The position numbers and the translations under genes were made by a program. 64,000 nucleotides of DNA from Aplidium turbinatum (Eukaryota; Chordata; Ascidiacea; Aplousobranchia; Polyclinidae). A model generated the notes under the pieces. The model did no database searches and was not told the origin of the DNA. It saw nothing but the letters and a program-made list of their open reading frames with translations. Location: positions 6,696,001 to 6,760,000 of the forward strand of contig OU964923.1 of the NCBI GenBank assembly GCA_918807975.1, read 5' to 3'. Below are positions 24,489-38,200 of the stretch, piece after piece (the stretch's first letter is position 1; each line of letters begins with the position of its first letter).

Positions 24489-25934
24489 TTGTCTCGTGAA
24501 AGAATGTGTATCGAAACCTATTTCTTTATGCTTTGCTTGAACCGTATCAGGGTTTGTTAACCACTTTTGTGGTAGGCTTATTGCTTTATTCGTTTCAATC
24601 TTTCATGGATGCAGAATATTTTCAATACTCTTCTTTGTAGTTTATTTTCATGCATGGACGTGTGTGTATGTTTTTGACGAAGAAGTTTGTACCTGACAAA
24701 TCATTTTGTATCTGCTTCAACTTCCTCTTAACATCTGCCTTGTCTTTTACTCATCCTACCTCAGAGCATACTCATTCATCCAAGTAGCAGCCAGGCGTGT
24801 TTATTTTTTTGTTTATCATATGACCGTTAAAGTTACAAGACCTATTTAGATCTTTAGGCTTATTATTAAACGGCCTTAGACTAAAAAAACGACCTTTGCA
24901 GTTGATAGGTACAATATCAGTGCAGAACAATCTTTGTAAACATTGTCAAGATTTAACCAAAACCTTTAGTTGACCTCATTTTTCGGGCAGTCTTTTTGCA
25001 TTGTTTTCTCTTCATGGCATTTTTCTTGCCATTAATTTGAACTTATAACAAAAACAATAGAATATTATTCGCAAAAGCATTTTGTGTTATGTGTGATGAC
25101 CACAATAAACAGTCACCAAGCAGCCTCCTAGAGGTTACACTTTTGTTTTGTTGTTGACAAAGAACAAAACTCCCACCACGACGATGTATCAACACAAAAT
25201 GATGGTACTATGAACCGATTTGTGCACGTTCTCTGTTATTGTGTGGGGCCTGTTTTTCATATCTTGATTCGTTAAGTTTTATGTTTCTATGCGATTTCCA
25301 AAATCGTGTTAATTCTTTCTATCCTGATAAGGTGACATTTTTGAAGAGTTCCAGACAGCCTAAAAGTTCAAACCTTTGACAGGGATAAATTAAACTACAA
25401 AACTGCATTTTATTTACGAAACAAGATTATCACATAATTTACAGAAACTTGCAAACCCTTGGCCACTGACCATGCATGAATAAACAGCAGATAAAAGCTT
25501 TTTTTGAACATAAAATCAAGAAGTCAAGAAGTGTGCAAAACGTTTTGAAAATGAAACGAAAGAAATATTTATAATTCAAAAAGTGATTCAAAATAAAAAA
25601 GCCAAATTTATTGCAAAAAAAATTAATGTTGAACGGAACGAAATTTAAGTTTGTTTCTAATTTTTTCAAATTATTTTTAGTTTGAACACATCTCACCTCA
25701 AATAACCAGTGAGTCTCTAATCATGACCCGTGCCACATACTTTAATAACACGACGTTACCTGCGTCTTAAAGTGCTCGTGCATTTTCATCTCGCTCAGAC
25801 TCTTAGAGCTGAACTTACACAATAACAACAAAATCAAGGCGGGATTTGTGCGTTAAAACGTTATTTCATTTGGAAATAGTTTTGTTTTCAAAACTCCTTA
25901 TAGTTGCTTTACTGGTAATCATTAGCAGGGTTTA

Positions 25935-26100
25935 AAAGGGTACTGGTTCGATACCACTCAAGAGCATGTGGTTGGCAGGACACTTTGGCAGGACACTTAA
26001 AGGCATGCCTGAAGGTGGACACCAAAATTGGCTTCCTTGCCTTCCCATTTACTTAATCTAAATCTTCAACTACTGGGCTTAAAGCCGCACAGGATAAAAA
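25935..26100 (+). repeat. SINE family B copy
   Basis: Plus-strand copy lacking the 5' half of the head: B-box CTGGTTCGATACCACTCAAG, GGCAGGACACTTAAAGGCAT, GCCTGAAGGTGGACACC, TTGGCTTCCTTGCCTTCCC, ACTTAATCTAAATCTTCAAC. The GGCAGGACACTT segment is directly duplicated. Lies in FoxF intron 1. Confidence 0.8.
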
Positions 26101-26819
26101 AAATCGTTAGCGATGTCAGAGAAGCATTGAAATACATTTTTTTACTTTTAGTTTACTTCATGCAAAACAACTGCCAGAACGGCAAACAATTCCGATGCAT
26201 TAACCTTTTCATCGGACATTTAAGAAACCAAAGTTATAAGGTCGAGAAGTTGTTTTGCAATAGGCTACATCTCTGTTGTTTAATAATGATGTAGTGACTT
26301 TTGAGGTTGCAGTGTTCATGGTGTAATGTGTCATCAAAGATCGCAAGATACGTTGCCATCCAATCTAGCTTACTTTTAATCTTTTCACTCTTGATAAAAA
26401 CAAAAATGAACTTGAATTGCTTTGCTATCGTAATCATTCGGCACATGACGGAAAAATTCCAACAAACTTACTCATCATTTTCTTATGATTCACGTGTTCT
26501 TATCGTGTTGTTTTTTATTTCGTTAATATAACTCATGTTGCCACAGTGTGTTTTTCTAATTTGTGCAAGATTACAAACAATCGCTAGTTTGATTTTTTCA
26601 TTAATTTGAGTCCTTTTGATTAAAAAGATAAGGTACTTTATCAAAATAGTGCTGTTATTTTTACACTTCTATGCATGATGTTGACCACTTCTTAGCTGTA
26701 GTGTTACCAACGTAATGCAAATGTTATGATCACTGGCTTAAAAAAACAGAAAAACAGAGACAACCCAAAATGGCGTCTGACCATGCTAGGACTAGTTCGC
26801 TATGAAATGCTATGCTTAC

Positions 26820-28383
26820 CTTCATATGAAATGTGCGTATCTTTTGTTGATGCATAGAAAGGGTGATAGTCGATTCTTTGTGCTGGCATGGAATTAACAT
26901 TTCCATTCATCATTTGATATGGCGTTGGATCGGTGATTCTGTTCAGTCCGGCGGGGTTCGAACGCACGTAACTCCCGGGTGATTGCGAAGCAGCACCGGG
27001 CAGGCCAAACATAGCTGTGCTAGGGGAATAATGATGGTTGGTAACAGCAGATAACCCGGCAGGTGATACCTGTGCAGAAGTGTTTCCAGATGACACTTCA
27101 GCACAATTAGCTTGGAACTGTCCTTGGTTATGAGGCGAATGTACGTTGCTTGATTCTTTGGGTGTGATAGTTGGAGATGTTGTTTGGGGGCTTGTCATCC
27201 CGTTTGCGGCAACAGCATTAAAAAAGTGTGCGTTCACACTGGAAGGATCAAACCCCATCAAATTTGTCCTGTGGTGAGATGGTGGTGGCATCGGCCCATG
27301 GGACATTCCACCAGGTCCAAACATATCGGGATGTGGGCCGTAGCCTTGGTGACCAATTAGACCTGGTGCTCCTCCAAAAATACCATACGGCTTCAAAGCT
27401 TGACATTTCCTTCTGAATCCTCTTGGTCTTCTTCTAAAGGAACCTTCTTCAAACATGAATTCACTGGCAGGATCAATTGTCCAATAATGACCCTTACCAG
27501 GTCTTCCTAACCCTTTGGGAAGTTTGATAAAGCATTCATTCAGAGACAGATTATGTCGAACAGAATTCTTCCATCCTTGATATGAACCCCGAAAAAACTC
27601 AAACCTAGCCTGTAAAAAATTATATATTTCACTCAGGGTCAATTTCTTAGCAGGCGAATGTTGTATTGCCATGACAATCAAAGCGATGTATGAGTATGGA
27701 GGCTTTTCAGGTCTTCTATGTCCAAGACCATTCGCTGTATCGTTTTTTTTTGCTGACCCATTCATTCCATCACTTCCTTCTTCTTCCGTGCTTGGTGGGG
27801 TCTCCGGTCCACCAGAGACAATGCTATGTTCTAATGCCCCACTATCCCCATTGCTTCCATCTGATATAGTAGAACTGTTACCATCATTAGCCATGATATT
27901 TCCGTCCACGTTATTGTTGTTGTTTGTGTTTTCGTTGCGGACATCGTCTACGTGGTGATTCGCGTCCATTGTAGGAGATCTTTGCAAATGAGAGTGTAGA
28001 GAAATGGAAGGCACATGTGGAATCTGTGGTGCACTCAGAGCAGATTCGCTGCTTGCTGGTCGTGTAGGTGTGCTGTTGGTGTCTTTATTAATGTGATGAG
28101 ACGCTTGCTGATGGTTCGATTGTGGGAACAACTGTGAATTTGTCATTGAGCTCATATGCTGAGACTGATGATGTGGTGTTTGACTTGCTAAATGGTGCAT
28201 TGGTGGTTGATGTTGAGCTCCGTTTACCAGACCATAGTTCTGCCCCATTGTAGGAAGAGATCTTTGCTGGGTCAATTGAGGGTGGCCCAAATGTTGAGAT
28301 CCAGCATGTGACATTCTGGACTGGTAGAAGTCAATTGGACTTATGACTCGGCCTTGGTGCCCGGCAACTTCCATGTTCGTCAT
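26820..28383 (-). CDS. FoxF: FoxF forkhead transcription factor, coding exon 1
   Basis: Exon 1 encodes residues 1-521 plus the first base of codon 522. A complete forkhead winged-helix domain spans about residues 224-325. It starts at [19 protein letters not shown], has recognition helix [15 protein letters not shown] (about 271-285), and ends in the basic wing/nuclear-localisation stretch [15 protein letters not shown]. This wing, followed by CQALKP, is diagnostic of FoxF rather than FoxC, FoxL1 or FoxQ. Flanks are low complexity: His/Gln/Ser-rich N-terminus, an Asn run near 153-158, an acidic Glu/Ser patch near 195-206, and a Gly/Pro/His and Ser/Thr-rich C-terminal half typical of activation regions. 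FoxF proteins are nuclear DNA-binding factors of visceral and cardiopharyngeal mesoderm, and in ascidians act in trunk ventral cell migration (family knowledge). The first ATG is used; the ATG at codon 4 has a stronger context (A at -3, G at +4) and may also start. Exon end: consensus donor G|GTAAGC at 26820/26819, phase 1. Reading through the donor would add only GKHSIS before a stop. Confidence 0.96.
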
Positions 28384-31300
28384 TGACTACAGATTTCTTT
28401 TTCAATTTTATAAATAAATATCTGAAAAGTGATAAAAACGGCATTAACTAGAGTATTCATTTGCTCGATGAAGTTACAGGGTAAATCCACCACTAATTTC
28501 CATATTTAGCTAAAGTTGCAGCATACACATTAGTTTCAGCACTTAGCCTACATGTGTACTTTTAATAACAAAAAAATTATATAAACTGACATTTAAAAAG
28601 ATCTGCGTTGTATTGGGAAAGCTATATACAACTGCAACTTTGCCGTTTTTTTAAAAGTGAATTTACTGCCGTATATATTTAAATCAAACCGTATAAGTTG
28701 CATGTATGATACCCCCTGCTTTTTTCTGTTTTACTATTTATTCTTCAACTTGATAAGTAAAACTACAAAAGGATTATATACAAAGCTGAAAGATTTAAAT
28801 TGGATTGTAATTTCACAATACTCAATATTAATGCAATTAGCTCTTGCTAGTGTTATAGATGGTAATAGTTCATGAAAACTATTTGCCATATCATTCTACG
28901 TACTTACCGCCATTTATTCTCAAAATGACTAAATTACAGAAAAAAAATTGATGAACTGTAGTGGTCTCCACTTTAACTTAATGTTAAAAAAAAACAGGAT
29001 AAATATCATATACAGTTTAGGAAATAAAATATCGGCTACTCAATTCCATGAAACATCTTACTGTTTTTGAAACTCTGATTTTATTTTAATTAAACATACC
29101 ATTGACATGTTATTTGTTTTGTTTCTGTAAATTAATTATATAAGTCTTCACACAAAAAAATATATTTCTTTGTTTATATGCTATACAGCCGTAAAAGCCA
29201 TATAAAAAATAGTTTCAGTGATAAGTTTCAAGTTAAGCTGTTGACAAATTAGAATAAAGCACCATGTCGAAAAACAAACAACTCACTGTTTTCATAAGTT
29301 CATTATCAAACAGAAACACTGTAACTGGCTTTATTGTATTCATACGAATGAAACACTTCTTTAGTGTTCCTTTCCTTAGAAGTCTCAGCAACATTGTAAG
29401 CTTAACGGTTTCTTAACTGTATTTTATTTTTGTTGTCATGGGAGCATCTCCTTCCTGTTCTTCGAACAAAGATTTTGCAGGAATGCATGTGATGATCTCT
29501 GGTCATCAGCCTATTAATTCCAATTAGCTGTTTGCCTGAGGCTTCATGTACACTACAGTAGACTATTGCTTGTAGCAATTAATTCAAGATTTTTTTTCTT
29601 CTTTTTTGTATCAACGAAAAACAATTAGTTCTATCATTTTGCCCTTGCCCTTCGTTTCACCTGGTAAGTTAGTCCAGCGAGCATATAACCGTCAATGCAA
29701 GGTACTGACAGGCAAACTGCTAATTTAAAAAAAACTGCCTATCTGTTTTGGGTCGTCTATGTTCTTATTACGTTGTCGTTTGGCACCCTGATACTTCAAG
29801 TAGGCTATGTATTTTACTTGAAATTATCCTCTAATTACTGCCTCGCCCATTTTAATCTATTCACTATGTGGTACACTTTTTTTCCCTTCTCCATGATTAT
29901 TATCTTTCTTCCACAAGGAAATTATCTGTGATTTCCACATAAAATGCCTTGACAACTTATTTAATGTTGTCAAGACTAAGAATTAAAGATAAAATGTAGC
30001 AGAACAACTTGGTCAATTTTTAAATTGTATTTTCCTTGCACGCAAAATTGAGGTCTTGCCTAATTAAAGTTGGCGCCAAAAAAATTCTTCTTAATTAGAG
30101 TTATTTTACGTTTTTGTGATCCTTAACATAAATACAGACATGTTTCTTTGCTTTTTTAAGGAGCAATTTTCTATATATAAGAATCTATTCAAAGCAATAT
30201 TTTTACCTGAATTGCAGCAGTTGATCTCCAGTAGCCTATTATTGTTTTTGGCAGTATTCTTAAGAATATTGCGTTGCAATGTACCAGTAACAGTATTTTT
30301 TGCACTTCTCTAAAAAGGGTTTATAGTGCAAATGAGCCTCGGATTAAAAGTGTAAAAGTTTAGAAACTCTCCAGACCACCGCCATCATTGATTGAAATCG
30401 CTTAAGCAATGCGATAAGGGCCCAACCCTGGAATAAAAAGTTAAACTTAATTTAGGATATTTAAATATATTCATTCAATCAATCAAGCCAATATGAGCTA
30501 CAAAAGACTGAAAAGACTAATCCTTATGTATTCGTAGAGATTTTAGAATTTTTGCTGCAGTAGCTTATTTTGTTGTCGCTGGAGCAATTCTCTTGTAAAA
30601 TTGGTATACATCAACGTTTCTTTACAGAATCAATATCACAAAATAGTTTTCAGATAAATTTACAAAAATACCTGAAAATATTTCTGCAAGTTTAATTCAA
30701 GATAAAAATCTGGAAGAAGAGAGGTTTTGTCTCTTTCGTCAATGCTGCCCAATACCCAGTGTTTCTAGGTTATCAAAATTTTCACTCCTTATTTTTCCTG
30801 TTTTTTTAAACTGTTTCTCAAACAAATTAATTTCTGCTGAAAAAAAAGAGCTATTATTTTCCAAGGTTGTTTCCATACATCTTCAAAATGTTTCTGAAAA
30901 GTGCATCTTAAGATTTTTTTTATAATTTTCTTTTATGCACGATTTCTCATCATACTGTTTGTTACTTTCATAAAAATTCAAGTTCTTTTTCTGGTGAGCA
31001 AACCTGAAATGCCGAGGTTACGCGAAACCGCGCGAGAAAAATCAACCTTGTGATCAAGAAAGAAAGTTTTTCTCTCTAAACCGTCTTTGGGCTCGCCTTA
31101 GGCAAAAGAAAATGGTCACTCTGTCTTGTGAGTTTTGGACAGCGGATCGAAACAATGCTGTACAATAGTAAGAATAAACGGCCATCTATTCAGATTTAAT
31201 GCGATTCTATCTAATCAGCATGATTAACCGCCGCTGTTGCGACTCGCCAATTCATGTTTGTCAATATTTTGACTGAAGGAAACTGTAGCAAAACAATTTC

Positions 31301-34300
31301 AGCTAATAATTGAAACCAATACGTTCTGATACATACCGTCCATGAAATGCAATTTACATACATTTTTAAAACATTTTTTTTTATGTTGTAATAATAAGCT
31401 AAGAATTAAACGTCCTTGACTTCTTTTTGATCTGAATTTTCTAAAACTAATAAAGAAGTACATTTTTGTGCGATAACCTATACGCTGCCCTACCATATCA
31501 GCAGGGCAGGCCTCCGCAACCACTTTTGCCATCCTCTCGACGCTTTTATAAATTTTTACAATTTGGTGGCACACTTTAATGAAAACAAAAGAAAGTACAA
31601 AAATAATTTATGACTTTTATTTATGAACTTTTTGATTCGTATTAGTTTGATGGTGTTGATTTAATACTTTATAAAAACCAACATAACATAGTCTAAAAAG
31701 TAAATCTGAACGATAAAACATTCCAATAAGTCAAATGCAAATATAGTCTAACGGAAAAAGTTATGTTTAATGTTTAGGTTATTATTTGCTTGAAACTGTC
31801 AGGAGTAACCTAAATGTACAATGGATACAAGTTATATAAAAATGCAGGACTACATTTGTATACAATTAGCATATTACTACTTGTGACACATCGATTGCGG
31901 AGGACAGTGGTTACGGGATGATATAGTAACCTATCTATTGCAGTATAGCAATGGATACGATATAGTAAGCACATATAATATCTGACAGTACACGACGAAA
32001 ATGATACAGCATCACAGAAGTGTTCAATTTCACTTTCAAGTATTTAGAATTAAAATTATAAGTTAGATAAACTTTTGAGAAATTTTGCAGTTTTGTTTAT
32101 ATGAACTGATCTTTTGTGTAGAATATCTGAATTATTAAAACTTTTATTCTCTTACTGCGACACGTAGAGCATAAACACATCATCGAATAAGTGTGGACAC
32201 TTTACTATAAACATTCTTCCAAACATGACTCCAATATGTCTACAAACTAACACAGTTTTATTGACAAAAAGCAAAGTTTTGTTGACAAAACATCTTCGAT
32301 GTTTGCTAATTTTTGTACTTTCTTTTATAAATTGTGTCGTTTTGTTGTTATTTTACCATATTTTAAAACAAAAATTCCATAAATAGCAACAATTTATACG
32401 TTTGTCAGCTATCTTTAATAAATATTTGTCGAACAAATTTATTGCATTTGATTGCCATTGATTGAAATTTAAAAATCACCAAAGAAACATAAAAATTTCC
32501 TTTCCCGGCATAGTAAAAATATGCTCTATCTTGTTAACATTTTGGTACTTGATTTCCAATCACATAGATGAATGTTCGCGGTCCTAATTAGCCTCTGATC
32601 AGTCAGAGTAGCATAGGCTATAGGTAAGATTTTTTGCAAAATTTACAATTTTTTCTTGCAAAAATGGATTTATGTTACAGTTTCGGTAGAGAGTTTGTCT
32701 TATACCATAAGTATACAAAGTCAAGTAACATAATCAGCTTTAAGATATTTCCGTTTATTTTTAACACTCATAAAAAAAAAATGTTTAAACAAACTCTATA
32801 TCGAACGTTTTAGACACCACATGATGTCCTCGTCAGGAATAACAGTTATACAATATTTTTATCTACACCTGATGAACTAAATGCAGTAGTTAAAGATTAA
32901 ATCTATTAAAAAAGAAAACAAAAACCCAGCACAATGACCAATGCTTCTGACAAGTTCAACGTCATACACAAGAATTCAAAAAAGCTGACTGTATTAATCG
33001 GAGTTAAAAGGTCACATGAGGTGGTGTGTGCATATTACTGCATATACTATAGGCAAAGTACGAAAAACTGATTAATTAAAATACGCAGAGCAAGAAAAAC
33101 GAGCGCAAGCATATTGTCTGTTTTAACAGTAGATTGTTGCGTTTTATGTGCAGGGCTTTCAAAATCCTAGTTTGGTACTCAGACCTGCCTCTCGGCATAA
33201 TCTTAAATTGCTTAATCGAAACGTTGTTTTTGCATGCTGCACATGAGAAAATGTAATCTTTGATTGTACTTTTGTGTGTACAATTCAAATTGTGTTGCTC
33301 ACCAGCTCCAGTCGATAATTGTCTTGCTGATACGCCAATGCATGTCAGGTTTAGATCACGCATACAATTGAATTTATAAACTAGGGAGTAGGCGACTTGT
33401 GCTGGAAATATATGCCTACTTTGAGAATTTTATATACAAGATAAATGTTACAAGAGAATTTCATTTAAATACTGAAAACTTTGGGTATTTATCAGGACTA
33501 TTATCGTTTGAAGCACTAGCTGCATCGTTCATCTGATGAAAGTGAAAGTAAAAGCAACGACAAGCAGGTTGAATTTAATAATTCCAGATAGATTTTTTTA
33601 GAATCTTGCCGAATTTTTTCCCAAAAATTTTACATCACTAAAGTTGATAAAATCGTCTTCTTCGAGTAAGTCCGAGTAAGCCTTATTGAACCAAGGTTTC
33701 TATTCAAGAACTTTATGGGCAATACGTATGATATTTTTACACCCTTTTCACACAAAATGTATTGAGAAAGTGCGTTTATTAATGACTATGCTGGGGAACT
33801 CCACATATTGCCACAGTATCAAATGTCTCTGAAGTACTAAAATGGTTTGACTAACGTAACCATCGTGTGTGTTCGTCGATATTGTGTCGTAGTTCTAAAA
33901 ATGATATTAGACCACATGGGGTGATTCCAGGTGTACAGAGCACAGGTGTAGTTAAAGATTTTGCAAGGATATAAAATTCTTCGTGTGGACTTTTATCCTG
34001 TTCATAGAAAGTTGTTTGCGCTGCCAACCTGAAAAGTGAGGTAAAAGTAGCGGATATATTTCTTATCTTGATTTCAAATCAATATTGTGTCACACTATCA
34101 ATTCCTTTATATTAGCTTTTTGTGGGCAATTTTAGAGGTAATTGTTGGATTTATAATATTGCAGTCCTTTCTTAATGCAATAAGTTTCACACGTTTGGTT
34201 TTTGTTAATTTTTTCAATATTTGCTAGCGAATGAACTTTATTTTAAATTTTGCAGTTTAACACAATAAAAATTATTTTTGTAGGTTGTTTGTTTGTAAAT

Positions 34301-35090
34301 AGTAGGTAATTGATTCCAAATAACTATCGTAGTAGGCGGTTGTAATCCTTCTAATGGTTTTGTTTCTCGCCAACCGGAACGATTTATGACGTAAGTTTGT
34401 TGTAGCGACTTCGCTGAACTTGTAACTAAAAGAAATGCAGATCAATGGTTTCTTTGCGGCACTATTTTATTGTCACATAAAAACAACAATTACGAAGCCC
34501 TGATCTATTCCATTATCACATATTCATGCTCTGTAATAGGTGATTATGACTATACGTTCAATGGATCTTCGCAAGGTATAGCTTTTGTTTGGCCATAAAG
34601 GTGGCCGTAGGATATTGATATTTTGCTAGTTGGCTAATCATAAGAATACTGCGTCCCTATAAAGATGCACTTACACTTTCTGCCTTGTGAAGCGCTGAGA
34701 GCAATACTGAATCGTAATTTAACAGTGGATCTGTTGGATTGAGCGATAAGGTTTAATCGCACTTCTAAACTTCCGAATACAAACTTACAGTAACAGGATG
34801 GAACGATGACTCATTTGTGAAGTAAGAGTTTTATTTCATTGTAGGAGTCAAATCTTGTCTCTAAATAGAAAGCTATGACAATGTTGTAATTTGGGTTATA
34901 TAAAGATACATTACGTAACTTTTTTTTTACATGTTAGTTTTCCTGCATCTTAAGCCTGGTACATCTACATGGTCTATTATATAATTTCTCAAGCAGTGAT
35001 AATGGAATAGGTCCACTTTTAAAATATTTTGAAATTCTTCATTTTTTAGCTCATTCTTCTTGAAATGGAACATTATATTAAGATTATTAA
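28384..35090. promoter_or_regulatory. repeat-poor 5' flank of FoxF, presumed promoter/enhancer region
   Basis: About 6.7 kb upstream of the FoxF start contain no recognisable transposon, SINE or coding region, unlike the rest of the window. A TATA-like TATATAG with CCAAT just downstream lies on the minus strand near 28627-28600, and a splice-acceptor-like TTTTCAG at 28428-28422 could mark a 5' UTR intron; both are weak in AT-rich DNA. Open frames here (e.g. 29695-29931, 31299-31574, 33076-33363) have no recognisable domains. Regulatory function is inferred from position and repeat depletion only. Confidence 0.3.
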
Positions 35091-35097
35091 ATCGCTT

Positions 35098-35288
35098 GTC
35101 GGCTACATAACAGAGTGGTGAGAGCTCTGGTGCAGCACTCGAAAGGGCACCGGTTCGGCACCACTCATGAGCAGGAGGCTGTGTCTTTAGCAGGACGCTT
35201 AAACGCGTGCCTAAATGGCTTCCTTGCCTTCCCGTCCACTTAATACAAATCTTCAACCACCTGGCATAAGCCTGGATACGACAAAAAA
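35098..35288 (+). repeat. SINE family B copy
   Basis: Nearly complete copy: GGCTACATAACAGAGTGGTG, B-box ACCGGTTCGGCACCACTCAT, GAGGCTGTGTCTTTAGCAGG, ACGCTTAAACGCGTGCC, TTCCTTGCCTTCCCGTCC, and tail GGCATAAGCCTGGATACGAC before an A run. Frames 34927-35331 and 35215-35418 run through it and are not genes. Confidence 0.85.
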
Positions 35289-38200
35289 ACAACTTATCCT
35301 TCATGCAATGGCACTTTATATCTTGGACCATCGCATTAGGCTACATCTCTTAATTATAACTCTTCCAGTCACATTCGAACTAAGAAGGTCTCTTTACGAA
35401 ATCAAAGGTTTTAAGTAGAATTCTGGCTGAAATTATGCCTGTCGTAGGCTATATATCATGAGATGCTATTGTATAATAATATTGTGTGAATACTATCTTT
35501 TCATATATTTGTGCAAGTGATCATTCAATGTCTTCTATTCTACAAACCAACATTTCGCCACATCTTTCCAGTAAAAAAAATTCAATTTAGATACAAAAGC
35601 TAAAGTGAGTAGTTTTGCAGAACAGTTTGTATTCCATCAAGTAGGGGGTTAAATATAAATTTTCAAGAATACAGACTATACCTTGTAACGTAAGCAACGA
35701 ACAATATCGACTTAGTGGTAAAGTATCAAGGACATATATTTATCTCCATTGACGAGGTAACACAAAAAGCATTCATTTAAAATGGGAAACCGATTGAATT
35801 TATCCCAAGCAATCTCGACTTAATGGTTTGCAGGGTCTTTAGAAGAAAGTAGTTTCATTGTTGTCGTTTAGAATTGTTTTGTTGTTGAACGACATTGAAA
35901 CACAATCGAAAGTTATTGTAAGTATCAAGTTGCTGGACAAACGCCCCCGCATTTTTTGTTTTGAGCCACCGATTTTTCACGTTGTTAAGTTTTTTTGTCT
36001 TCTTCCAAACTGAAGTCTCCCAAATCTGAAGCTAGATTTCAAAGTGCCTACGAGACAAACGCCTGTTTTGAGAAACATGGCTTTAAACTTTCAATAAAAT
36101 CACATGGAACCCTGTCAAGTAACCCATGTCGATGCGCAATCTGCTGCAAGCGGAGATAGCGAATGATTATTATATTGGTGAAACCTTGAACTGTGCCTTT
36201 AAAAACTAAACTTCGCCACTTTATTACGAGCTCCAGATTTGTCGATGCATTTAATTATGGAAACCTTTCATCCATTGCAAACTCCAAGTTCTAAATATAA
36301 CAGGCACTTTTAAAACCACACACTTTATTTTTCGACTTTTCAAGATAGATTTTAGGAACACAGTGAAAAAGCTTACGGACATGTTTAGGTTTTTTCTAAT
36401 CATAAGAGAGTTATATTTCTCTATGTTCACAGTATGAATGAAGCCAATTTTTATCAATGTTTTCCAGCATTTAGCTATGATCACATGAAATCTTTATCAC
36501 TTCGAAGCTGCATTAGCCACCTGATATTTTGACTTAGACTTTATCGTGTTGGGAAATATCATCTATTATTATCAAGCTATTATCTTTACAAAACGCTGGC
36601 AATCGTAAACAAATATTTTGTTTAATTTTTACATATTTAGAAACTTTTTACTGACAAAATTAGCTATCTCTTACGAAGAATATTCTTCGGATAAAATCAA
36701 CTTGATACTTGGCCCAATTAGAAAATCAAATTTAAAATCTGGCTGTGATATGTCGGAAAGACGACTAACAAGTTAGAGCATTTCAACGAAATCATTACTA
36801 AGTTGCAATGGTTGGCTTGAAACAAGTTTGATTTGGATTATTTGTTGTGTTCATCAGCAGTAATTTAACCACTTGACCACTTGAAAGTGAGTTTTCGTAT
36901 GGAGCCATTCTTATTCTGTGATAGTTCCGGATCGTAGATCCTTTATCTTCATATTGATCAAACTATAAATGTGTTTTTATCACTTCCAGCATGCCACAAC
37001 TAACAGTTAAGCTGTATTAGGCGAGGTTAAGATTTAAAAAGATTACCGAGAAGTATGCTGAAGAGAGAATTACCAAAGTTTTTCAGAACAACATATTTTC
37101 AGCTTAAAAATCGGTTTCACCATGTTCACTCAATTTATCGATAAACAGTGGTGAAAACATCCATTTGTCAAACTATTGAAAGAAACACACATTCAGAACA
37201 ATCTGAAAACCAATTGCCCTGATTCATCAGCTTAAAACAGTAAAAGTCTATAAAGCTTCAATAATTCTTTTTGCTTTCAATAACACTGGTTTCATCATGA
37301 TGTAACGGACTGCTTTAGCTACGTACCAAGCTATAAAGTATAGTGTCCCCAAGAAAATCTTTCAAGGCTCTACAAAACTGATTTGGAATTCCTACAGTAA
37401 GTGGAAAAACTCTGCAGATACGCGACATTATTTCTGATAAATGCTCCTTCAGTGGGCACGATGCATGGCTGGATGGTTACAGTGTATACCACTGTCTGCG
37501 ATAATGGACACTTTTGACTTGCGCTATTGAGCACTTTACTATACACGATAGCGATTATGAAAAGACCAGAAACTGATAGTAGTAGGTCATCAAGTTTAGC
37601 CATTAGCCAACAGTAGAAAAATAATATGGAACGTGCATTTTGAAAAATGGAACCGATTCGGCTAGAATGGGAATCGAACCCGAGATATTCCGAATCTTAA
37701 CTTATCACTGCATTTCATTATCACGTTGTTATCTACTCTAGAGCAGTTTGATTATGAAGTGATTATTTCATACAATGACCAGTTTTTTATCAAATAATCG
37801 CATCTGAACTTGTCATGATGGATGAAGACAATTTACTGGCACTTCCCTCTTAAGCGCAAGCCATGACTCAAACGAAGAGATTTAATGAAGTAATACCACT
37901 TACACAACTTGATGTTTGCCACAATTTACTGAGGCAAAATTCTTACTAAAAATATATGCAAGCATAAAGCTTTCAAAAACCATAGAAAATCTAGTTTTCA
38001 ATGAATTTTCATCGTTGCACTTTATACAATTCGAATGCAAAACTTTGCATTGATTTTAAGTTTCCCTAGATGATAAAGTCTTCTACTTTATTTCACATAA
38101 TAATAATACAAAAAGACCAATTTTTAAAGGCATTCTATGTTAGCCTACTTGATGTTGAGATTACTACACTCATTCATGAATTATTATGAAGCGACGCACA

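Larger units (their letters stand above)
17877..26819 (-). other. FoxF: FoxF intron 1 (8943 bp)
   Basis: The intron lies between donor GTAAGC (26819-26814) and acceptor TTTGCAG (to 17877). It is AT-rich with several embedded repeats: MITE copies at 18961-19052 and 21070-21206, SINE D at 22556-22850, a 58-bp palindromic MITE at 24431-24488 and SINE B at 25935-26100. The stretch about 23480-23900 is less AT-rich and free of recognised repeats, so it could be a regulatory element; no specific site is proven. Open frames inside the intron (18299-18637, 20631-21047, 25439-25696) resemble no protein I know. Confidence 0.85.

Noticed and set aside
26800-28383. FoxF as a complete single-exon 527-residue protein
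   Set aside because: The last six residues lie beyond a consensus donor, and an in-phase terminal exon with a FoxF-like tail exists at 17876-17728.
37660-37700. tRNA-like B-box on the minus strand (GGGTTCGATTCCCA)
   Set aside because: No A-box or pairing arms found around it.
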